This document shows positions 1-5,279 of a DNA stretch of 6,682 nt, piece by piece; positions within the stretch are counted from its first letter, which is position 1; every line of letters starts with the position of its first letter. A program made the position numbers and the translations under genes. Source of the DNA: DATHWB01 sp041744795 (GTDB lineage Bacteria; Actinomycetota; Acidimicrobiia; Spongiisociales; ZC4RG35); the NCBI GenBank assembly GCA_041744795.1, contig JBGTKD010000132.1, forward strand, positions 1 through 6,682. The letters are read 5' to 3'. The notes under the pieces are model-generated. The model did not search any database. It was not told where the DNA came from and worked only from the letters and a program-made list of their open reading frames with translations.

Positions 1-1
1 C

Positions 2-586
2 AACGGCACTGATGCTGTGATGCTCAGCGCGGAGACTGCGGTGGGCGACTTCCCGATCGAGTCCGTCGAGACGATGGCGCGGATCTGTGCGGAGGTGGAG
101 CGAGGTCTCGGCAAGGGAACTGTCGATGATCTCGACGTCGATTTCTTTGGAGGCTCGATCGCTTCGGCGGTGGCCCGATCCGCAGTTCAGGCAGCAGCCG
201 ACCTGGGGATAGACACGATCGTGGCGTTCACCGAGTCAGGCAACACCGCTCGCCTGCTCTCCAAGTATCGGCCGGCGGGTCGCATCGTCGGCTTCACTCC
301 AATCGAGACGACGCTGGCCAGGATGGCCTTGTACCGGGGGGTTCAGCCCTACCCCTTCGGGCGACGGGACTACACCGACGTGATGATCGCCGCTGCAGAG
401 AAGTTCCTCGAAAAGGAGGGCATCTGCGACCGAGGAACTGCTGTTGTAATGGTTGCCGGCATTCCGCCCAACCTGCAGGCGACCACGAACCTCATGAAGA
501 TCCACGTGATCGGTGAGCGGGATCGGGGCGCGGCTTCAAAGAAGAGTGGCAGGGAAAGTCCCGAGGTCGGTGGTTTCTCCCACTGA
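2..586 (+). CDS. pyk: Pyruvate kinase, C-terminal part (5' end outside window)
   Basis: Pyruvate kinase transfers phosphate from phosphoenolpyruvate to ADP in the last step of glycolysis, in the cytosol. The frame is open from base 2, so the gene begins upstream of the window. The 194 visible residues begin in the end of the catalytic TIM barrel with NGTDAVMLSAETAVGDFP, the family's conserved 'DAVMLS-ET' block (most members have MLSGET; here it is MLSAET). They continue through the C-terminal regulatory domain, including TESGNTARLLSKYRP (visible residues 77-91) and the closing block NLMKIHVIGE. After that comes a basic/polar tail of about 20 residues (173-194) beyond where the fold usually ends; it looks unstructured. 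The B domain and most of the active site lie outside the window. The TGA stop lies inside the base of a stem-loop (585-632). Identification is firm; the full length and allosteric effector cannot be read here. Confidence 0.95.
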   Translation, partial: NGTDAVMLSAETAVGDFPIESVETMARICAEVERGLGKGTVDDLDVDFFGGSIASAVARSAVQAAADLGIDTIVAFTESGNTARLLSKYRPAGRIVGFTPIETTLARMALYRGVQPYPFGRRDYTDVMIAAAEKFLEKEGICDRGTAVVMVAGIPPNLQATTNLMKIHVIGERDRGAASKKSGRESPEVGGFSH

Positions 587-632
587 TCGCAGTGGCCAGA
601 TGGCGTGCCGCTAGAGTCCCGGCCACTCGATC
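585..632 (+). terminator. Stem-loop at the 3' end of pyk (terminator or intercistronic hairpin)
   Basis: GATCG (585-589) and AGTGGCC (591-597), separated by one bulged C at 590, pair perfectly with GGCCACT (621-627) and CGATC (628-632). This gives a 12-bp stem around a 23-nt loop. The left arm begins on the last two bases of the pyk stop codon. There is no proper U-tract; the only T run is TTTT at 643-646, 11 nt past the stem, so a classic intrinsic terminator is uncertain. The ribosome binding site of the next ORF starts one base after the stem, so a processing, attenuation or mRNA-stability role is equally possible. Confidence 0.5.
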
Positions 633-636
633 GGAG
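633..636 (+). promoter_or_regulatory. Ribosome binding site deciding a TTG start
   Basis: GGAG sits 8 nt before the TTG at 645. In this frame a TAG stop at 612-614 blocks extension upstream, and the next in-frame ATG (696) is 17 codons downstream. The motif therefore selects TTG as the start of the small ORF. It directly abuts the 3' arm of the preceding stem-loop. Confidence 0.55.
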
Positions 637-644
637 ATCAGCTT

Positions 645-953
645 TTGGGACAGACCATCGAAATCAATCGGACCACGGTCATCGACAAGATCTTGATGAT
701 CGACACCGACCGCACACTTGCCGGCCAGGACGGCGAGACATATGGCGGGGTCGAAGCGGCCAAGAGATCCGAGACCTTTCCCGGCCGGTTGGCTGTCCGA
801 ATCTTCGAGACAGACCCCGATATTGACCACGTGTTCGTCATGTCGAACCAAGTGTCGTTGCGTCGTTTCGCGGGATGGAGCGACTCGCAGGCGGCGACAA
901 CTACCAACGTCGTGACCGAGTTTTTCCGGGTGTACCCTGACGCCGACGACTGA
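645..953 (+). CDS. Small acidic hypothetical protein (102 aa)
   Basis: No family is recognised. Coding character is good: third codon positions are mostly G or C, a GGAG ribosome binding site lies 8 nt before the TTG start, and the composition is protein-like. The protein has no signal peptide or membrane segment and is acidic, ending in DADD. Visible features are an N-terminal stretch rich in isoleucine and aspartate (TVIDKILMIDTDRT, about residues 11-24), a Gly-rich turn (GETYGG), and a mixed hydrophobic block, DHVFVMSNQVSLRRFAGW (about residues 61-78), that looks like a folded core. It follows pyk by 58 bp on the same strand, so cotranscription is possible unless the intervening hairpin terminates. 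Its TGA is 3 bp from the stop codon of the convergent VanW gene. The - strand ORFs across it have less convincing composition. Function is unknown; it is probably a small cytosolic protein conserved in close relatives. Confidence 0.72.
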   Translation: MGQTIEINRTTVIDKILMIDTDRTLAGQDGETYGGVEAAKRSETFPGRLAVRIFETDPDIDHVFVMSNQVSLRRFAGWSDSQAATTTNVVTEFFRVYPDADD

Positions 954-965
954 CGATCAGGCGTC
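939..965. terminator. Candidate bidirectional hairpin between convergent stop codons
   Basis: GACGCC (939-944) can pair with GGCGTC (960-965) around a 15-nt loop that holds both stop codons (TGA at 951-953 for the + gene; TCA at 957-959, read as TGA, for the - gene). An alternative stem pairs GACGAC (945-950) with GTCGTC (963-968). Neither arm is followed by a T run on either strand, so termination is inferred from position only. Confidence 0.3.
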
Positions 966-2852
966 GTCCGGCGGGGCGGTTGTGGTTGTTTCCGGCGGGA
1001 GCGTCGTCGTGGTCGTCGTCGTGGGTTCGGGACAGACTTGCGTGGTGCCCGGCATCTTGCACGGGTGAACCGCAAGGATTTCGCGTCTGGCGATATACCG
1101 AACCGTCCACGATTGTTCCCTCTGACTGCCACCTTGTTCGATCACCCTCGTGACGATCACTGTCCACCCTGTTGAGGGCGACTGAAGCTGATCGACTTCG
1201 TCGACCTCGAGTGTGGGGTCCGCCCGATACTCGGTCACCGGTTCGGTTGGGTTGAAGCGACCGCCTGTGGTTGCGGTGACACGGCGAGCATTCGGACCAC
1301 CTTGGTCGATGAGGCGAATGTTGGTGGTACCGCTGGCGTGATCTCCGACAAGGATCCGTCCGTCGTTCGACCCGTAGAAGCGAACGGTGATGGAGGTGTC
1401 GGTGTAGGCGGTCTTGATGAGTATGGCGCTGTCGGAGTCGTTGCGGAAGGCAAGCTCTGGCTGTTGCCACGAGATCGTCGCTTCTACTCCCTCGGGGTAA
1501 CGGCTGATAAAGAAGCTGTGAGGCCTGTGCTCAATGTCCTCGTAGCCACCCCAGAAGACCGCGTTGTAGAACGTGGTGGCAAACTGCGAGACCCCTCCGC
1601 CAACGGTTGGCACGAGTTCTCCTCGGATGATCGTGCCGTCTTCCAAAAACCCTCTTTCGGTGGTCCGCTCACCTACGTGGGTGTTGAGTCCGAATGTCTG
1701 TCCAGGAAGAACGATTGCACCGTCGACGAGGTCGGCGAAGAGGTGGATGTTGGTAACCCGGTTCTGACAGCACGGGTGGTAGGTGGTGAACTCGGACACG
1801 AGGTGGCGAACCCCCAGAGCCTCCAGTTCGGCGGTCGTTTTATCCGGCTCGGCTCCTTCGACAAATGGGAGCTCGCCTTGGCGACGCACTGACGAAGCGG
1901 CCGCAACGAGAGCTTCGGCCGTCGCTTCGGGATCGATCAAAGTGCCATTTCGCCCGGGCGCTATCTCGACGAAGTAGCCGTTGATCACGAACTCGGCGTT
2001 GACGGGTGGAGCTTCGATTGCGCCTCGCCGGGTCTCCAGGAAACCTCCGATAATCCCAGGATCGAACCCCAGTTCTACGCGACCGTCGACCACCGTCGAT
2101 ACGAAGGCGTTGGCCAGTTCGATCACCGAGAATTCGATCGTCACGTCTCTGGCCGCGAGCTCGACCGGCGATGAGAGCCACAACTTTGCGCGGGCCACGG
2201 CAGCGTCCACATCGGCGCGGGTCACCCGCGAGATCGCAAGGACGGTGTCGAGTTGCACAGTCGGTGGCTGAGGCGCCACCGCCGCAGCCAAGAGACGATC
2301 CGAAGCGGTCGTTCGATCGATCTGGAGACCGGTTTCCGGGTACACCGGCATAGGTGTAGATCCTTCGATGATGACGCCGCCCGGGACCGGAGGTTCGCCG
2401 ACAACATCCACGTCCCAGACCACGAGTACGGCCTCCACGGCCTCGGGCTCAACGGAAGCCTTTACTTCTAGCTCGTCAGTACCCAGGAGATGGGTCAGCC
2501 ACCATCGGAACTGGTCCGAGATGCCACCTTCCCGGCCCCGCTCCATCGCCCTTTCGATCATTTCCGTCGCGTCGAGTTCGAAGCCGAGCTGTTCGGGGAT
2601 TACTGCTGCGGACCTGCCGTCGATGTCCACGGCCAAAGGCTCTGCGGAGCGTTCCTGCTCGATGACAGCCAAGATCTCACCGGCTTCCACTGGCGTGAGG
2701 CCCCCCAACTCGACTTCGTGTCCCGCAACCGTGAGCGATCCGAGAATCTCGCCTGATCGCATCCACCGAGACGCGCCGAACAGCGCCAGGACGGTGAAGA
2801 TGAGTCCGGCGACAGTCAGGAGCGCGATGCGGACGCGTGGTGACATCGACAT
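957..2852 (-). CDS. VanW family membrane-anchored cell-envelope protein
   Basis: This is a predicted extracytoplasmic protein of 631 aa. An N-terminal membrane anchor (about residues 6-28, hydrophobic, preceded by PRVR) is followed by two repeated units, each ending in a segment like putative peptidoglycan-binding domain 4 (about 134-192 and 262-319; compare PETGLQIDRTTASDRL with GRNGTLIDPEATAEAL). The VanW domain follows (about 351-475), with SEFTTYHPCCQNRVTNIH, PGQTFGLN and GGGVSQFATTFYNAVF as hallmarks. Then come a G5-like beta segment (about 550-597) and a Thr/Pro-rich tail (about 611-625). VanW domains occur in glycopeptide-resistance clusters and in many Gram-positive envelope proteins, but their biochemical role is not settled. 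No resistance genes adjoin this one, so a general peptidoglycan-associated role is inferred. An in-frame TTG at 2897 would add 15 residues, but it lacks a ribosome binding site and lies upstream of a possible -10 box; ATG 2852 has AGGGG at 2867-2871, rather distant at 14 nt. Confidence 0.92.
   Translation of the reverse strand: MSMSPRVRIALLTVAGLIFTVLALFGASRWMRSGEILGSLTVAGHEVELGGLTPVEAGEILAVIEQERSAEPLAVDIDGRSAAVIPEQLGFELDATEMIERAMERGREGGISDQFRWWLTHLLGTDELEVKASVEPEAVEAVLVVWDVDVVGEPPVPGGVIIEGSTPMPVYPETGLQIDRTTASDRLLAAAVAPQPPTVQLDTVLAISRVTRADVDAAVARAKLWLSSPVELAARDVTIEFSVIELANAFVSTVVDGRVELGFDPGIIGGFLETRRGAIEAPPVNAEFVINGYFVEIAPGRNGTLIDPEATAEALVAAASSVRRQGELPFVEGAEPDKTTAELEALGVRHLVSEFTTYHPCCQNRVTNIHLFADLVDGAIVLPGQTFGLNTHVGERTTERGFLEDGTIIRGELVPTVGGGVSQFATTFYNAVFWGGYEDIEHRPHSFFISRYPEGVEATISWQQPELAFRNDSDSAILIKTAYTDTSITVRFYGSNDGRILVGDHASGTTNIRLIDQGGPNARRVTATTGGRFNPTEPVTEYRADPTLEVDEVDQLQSPSTGWTVIVTRVIEQGGSQREQSWTVRYIARREILAVHPCKMPGTTQVCPEPTTTTTTTLPPETTTTAPPDDA
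978..1022 (-). repeat. Thr-codon low-complexity tract (C-terminal tail of the VanW protein)
   Basis: Seven consecutive threonine codons, nearly all ACG, at 1002-1022 (read on the - strand), then LPPE and four more threonines down to 978. On the + strand this appears as a GTC/GTG run. It encodes a flexible, wall-spanning-like Thr/Pro tail and is a likely site of length variation between strains. Confidence 0.75.
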
Positions 2853-2977
2853 GATGAAGAGAGTTTCCCCTGGCGGGCGATGATACGGGTGCGACAAAGA
2901 TGGTAACGGTGCCCCACGCCTAGTGGTTCCGTTGGCTGATTTCCGGTTTTCCCGTCAACGGATAGGTTGAGACATAC
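2853..2977. promoter_or_regulatory. Divergent intergenic region with candidate promoters for the VanW and SDR genes
   Basis: Leftward: a - strand TATCAT (2880-2885, 5 of 6 matches to the -10 consensus) would start transcription just before the AGGGG motif at 2867-2871, favouring ATG 2852 as the VanW start. No good -35 is seen. Rightward: TTTCCG (2940-2945), a 17-bp spacer and TAGGTT (2963-2968) form a weak promoter that would give a nearly leaderless SDR message; GGTTGAG at 2965-2971 could instead act as a weak ribosome binding site. These are consensus matches by eye only. Confidence 0.3.
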
Positions 2978-3871
2978 ATGAGAGTTCTTATCACCGGAGC
3001 GAGCGGCTTCATCGGGACGGCGTTGGCCTCGGCGCTGCGTGACCGCGGCGATGAGGTTGTTGCTCTTGGTCGTGGCTCGTCGGGTTCTGGACCCCGTTGG
3101 GACATCACGGAGGGATACATCGACCAAGGGGCACTCGACGGGATTCACGCCGTGGTTCATCTGGCGGGTGCTTCGATCCTTCCGCCGTGGACAAAAGCCA
3201 AGAAACGAAGAATCCTCGATTCGCGCGTTCAAGGCACCGATCTCATCGCTCGGGCGGTGGCTGAGGCTGGGACACCGATTTTGCTCACGGCGTCTGGCAT
3301 GGACTACTACGGCGATCGCGGTGAGGATCTATTGACCGAGTCCGAACCGGTGGGAACGGGGTTTATGGCCGAGGTGACCGCCGCTTGGGAGGCTGCAGCC
3401 GCTCCGGCGGTGGCGGCAGGCTCGCGGGTTTGTCACTTCAGGACCTCGCTCGCTCTCGACGGCTCCGGTGGCTCGCTTCCCTTGATGATGATCCCGTTCA
3501 AGTTGTTTGTTGGAGGTCCGATCGGGGGTGGTAGTCAGTGGTGGAGCTGGATATCCATAGACGACGAGGTGCGAGCGATCCTTCATCTCCTCGACCACGA
3601 CGGGATCAGGGGCCCGGTGAACCTTGCTTCTCCCAATCCGGTGCGCAATCGCGACTTCATGGCGGCACTAGGCAAAGCAATGGGTCGTCCGTCGTGGTTT
3701 CCCACACCGGGGTTCTTGGTGAGCGCTGTCATCGGGAAAGGTCCCGCCAACTCACTCGTTCTGGAGTCGAAACGGGTTATCCCTGAGGTTCTCGAGAAGT
3801 CAGGCTTTGTGTTCTCATACCCCGAGATCGGCGATGCCATGGTGCGCGCCATGGAGTCCCGGACGGCTTGA
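2978..3871 (+). CDS. TIGR01777 family SDR epimerase (YfcH/SDR39U1-like)
   Basis: A 297-aa cytosolic, extended short-chain dehydrogenase-like protein, normal in length for the TIGR01777 family. The N-terminal Rossmann motif GASGFIG (residues 7-13) binds NAD(P). HLAGA (61-65), the family-typical YYGDRG (110-115), AEVTAAWEAA (131-140), WSWISIDD (189-196) and NLASPNPV (215-222) follow in the expected order. The C-terminal DUF1731 segment ends the protein: LVLESKRVIPEVLEKSGF (260-277) and the following YPEI match the usual 'S-RV-P--L---GF-F-YP' pattern. Family members are annotated as nucleoside-diphosphate-sugar epimerases, but the substrate is not established. The usual 'SA-' after the fourth strand reads TASGMDYYG here. 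The start is MRVLITG, standard for the family, at ATG 2978 behind a weak GGTTGAG site. Its neighbours suggest no pathway: VanW is divergent and the nuclease-like gene is convergent. The family call is firm; the substrate is unknown. Confidence 0.95.
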   Translation: MRVLITGASGFIGTALASALRDRGDEVVALGRGSSGSGPRWDITEGYIDQGALDGIHAVVHLAGASILPPWTKAKKRRILDSRVQGTDLIARAVAEAGTPILLTASGMDYYGDRGEDLLTESEPVGTGFMAEVTAAWEAAAAPAVAAGSRVCHFRTSLALDGSGGSLPLMMIPFKLFVGGPIGGGSQWWSWISIDDEVRAILHLLDHDGIRGPVNLASPNPVRNRDFMAALGKAMGRPSWFPTPGFLVSAVIGKGPANSLVLESKRVIPEVLEKSGFVFSYPEIGDAMVRAMESRTA

Positions 3872-3901
3872 GATAAGCCACTGGGGATGTAGGCCCGCTA
3901 C
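3865..3901. terminator. Two small hairpins over the convergent stop codons
   Basis: GGCTT (3865-3869), loop GAGAT, AAGCC (3875-3879) forms a 5-bp hairpin over the TGA of the SDR gene. GTAG (3889-3892), loop GCCCG, CTAC (3898-3901) forms a 4-bp hairpin over the TAG of the opposing gene. Neither has a T tract. The position between convergent genes suggests a terminator or 3'-end structure, but the stems are short enough to be chance. Confidence 0.28.
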
Positions 3902-5199
3902 CCGGCCGCGCGCAACGCCGAAGGACGTCTTTCCAACTCGAACTCCACTTCGTCCAGTTGGGCGACGAGGTCCCGGCGCATGTCGTCAAGACCATCGCGG
4001 ACTTTGTTGATCGACTCGATGCTGTCCGTGAGCGTCCTGCGATGATTGGAGAACATCTGCCCCATTCGTCGTATCCGATCGATGAGGGTGGTTAGGGCCT
4101 CCACGTCGACGCCGTCCTCCGTTCGGGCGGAGGACTCGGCAATGAGAGTCGCCCAGCGCATTGCAACCTCCAGCATCGTGCCGTCCCCGTCGTCGACAAC
4201 CAGGATTCGTTTGCCATAGACGCCGAAAGTCCCTACCTCCGTCGGGAACGCTTCTACAGCAGAAACACAGATTCCAATTCCCGCCGCCCGGTTCGACATT
4301 GCGCGGTCGAGCTCGGCGAGGATGCCGCCTGAGCCGTTCAAACCGATTCGGGACGCGTTTTTTGCTTCCACAACGACGCAGGCGCCGTTCGCCAAGGTCA
4401 CCACGAAGTCGCCCACCAGGTCATCGCCGACAATGCCCGGTGTCTCAGAAGTGCGATCCACGATCGCGCCTGTCGCGCGGCCCAGGACTCGGAGACGGTC
4501 CTCCACGACATCTTCGAACGCGAAGCCTTTCCTCGTTCCCGACTCGGCTTCGTCGCGACGTCCCTTCCGTTCGGAGAGCAGATCACGCAGCTCCGTGAAG
4601 CGCTGGTCCACATCGCGTCTCAGGGAACCGAGTCCCGAGCCCTCGTCGGACGGATCGAGCGCCGCTGTCAACCGTGCCTCAAGATCCCCACCAGGACCGA
4701 GCAAGGCGCCCAGCGAGCGAAGCAGCGTGCTGACATGGGAGTCGGACCGTCCCGGGTCAACTGTCGCGGCTATCGCCTTGCTGACTGATTCGAACTCGTA
4801 GATCGCCCTGGCCATGGCGGAGCTCCTGGTGTCGGGATCCAGAGAGGCGAGCATGGCCTGCTCGGCTTGCGCCACGATCGCCTTCACCCGCTCTTCAGCC
4901 AATGTCGTTGCCTGTTCGATGGACCGCAGGACGCGTTCGTCCACGGCTGCGAGATCTACTCCGACCGCAGTCTCGACCATCGCCCTCGCACCGATGCCGA
5001 TCATTCGACGAAGCACCTCGGCCTGCTGCCCCTCAGCTACGCGAGCCAGAACCGCCACAACGGTCGGGTCTTCGATCGAGAAGTTATCCAAACAAATTGC
5101 TCCTGCCTCAGTCACTGTCAGGGTTTCAGCCGACGTCGCGAAACTGCTTTCGGCTGAATTCTCAATTCGGCAAGCTTGTGAGGAAACGGGAGTTGTCAT
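3898..5199 (-). CDS. Coiled-coil protein with PD-(D/E)XK nuclease-like core (RmuC/DUF2130-like)
   Basis: 433 aa, with no signal peptide or membrane segment, so presumably cytosolic. The first half is largely helical and charged (about 45-215), with likely coiled coils around 85-120 and 190-218. A compact alpha/beta core follows: KGFAFEDVVEDRL (224-236) gives a helix with a candidate Glu (E229), VGDFVV (262-267) supplies the acidic Asp (D264), and VVVEAKN (275-281) supplies E278 and K280. That spacing is the classic PD-(D/E)XK nuclease pattern; the helix-core-helix layout recalls RmuC and DUF2130 proteins. The C-terminus (365-425) is again coiled-coil-like, with many Arg and Asp residues. RmuC-type proteins are linked to DNA recombination, but no activity has been shown for this one. 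ATG 5199 has no clear ribosome binding site and may be leaderless; residues 1-27 look poorly structured, so a later start is possible. It is divergent from a dynamin-like GTPase, with 80 bp between. The domain call is by motif and should be checked by profile search. Confidence 0.82.
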   Translation of the reverse strand: MTTPVSSQACRIENSAESSFATSAETLTVTEAGAICLDNFSIEDPTVVAVLARVAEGQQAEVLRRMIGIGARAMVETAVGVDLAAVDERVLRSIEQATTLAEERVKAIVAQAEQAMLASLDPDTRSSAMARAIYEFESVSKAIAATVDPGRSDSHVSTLLRSLGALLGPGGDLEARLTAALDPSDEGSGLGSLRRDVDQRFTELRDLLSERKGRRDEAESGTRKGFAFEDVVEDRLRVLGRATGAIVDRTSETPGIVGDDLVGDFVVTLANGACVVVEAKNASRIGLNGSGGILAELDRAMSNRAAGIGICVSAVEAFPTEVGTFGVYGKRILVVDDGDGTMLEVAMRWATLIAESSARTEDGVDVEALTTLIDRIRRMGQMFSNHRRTLTDSIESINKVRDGLDDMRRDLVAQLDEVEFELERRPSALRAAG

Positions 5200-5279
5200 C
5201 GGGGCAACGTATCGGTTGGCTGTGACAGAATCTGCTGAGGACGGACCGCTTGGCGTGGCGTGTCACAATCCAGGGCCGA
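5200..5279. promoter_or_regulatory. Divergent promoter region with a 7-bp inverted repeat
   Basis: TGTGACA (5221-5227) and its exact reverse complement TGTCACA (5261-5267) lie 40 bp apart start to start, close to four helical turns, within the only non-coding DNA between the nuclease-like gene and the GTPase gene. The right copy overlaps CACAAT (5264-5269), a possible -10 for a near-leaderless GTPase message; AGGG (5272-5275) lies 4 nt before the ATG as a weak ribosome binding site. On the - strand TACGTT, about 10 nt before ATG 5199, fits a TAnnnT -10. Operator function is inference only. Confidence 0.35.

Noticed and set aside
492..1132. Minus-strand open frames across the pyk 3' end and small-ORF region
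   Set aside because: Their composition is Arg/Pro-rich and low quality, and they overlap pyk, the small + ORF and the VanW tail. The + ORF has a ribosome binding site and better codon bias.
1302..1892. 196-aa + strand open frame opposite the VanW gene
   Set aside because: It lies entirely antisense to a clear VanW coding region, has no recognisable motifs, and its composition is that expected from the reverse complement of biased codons.
957..2852. Possible vancomycin-resistance determinant
   Set aside because: VanW domains are common in envelope proteins of susceptible Gram-positives, and no vanHAX or vanRS-like genes are nearby.
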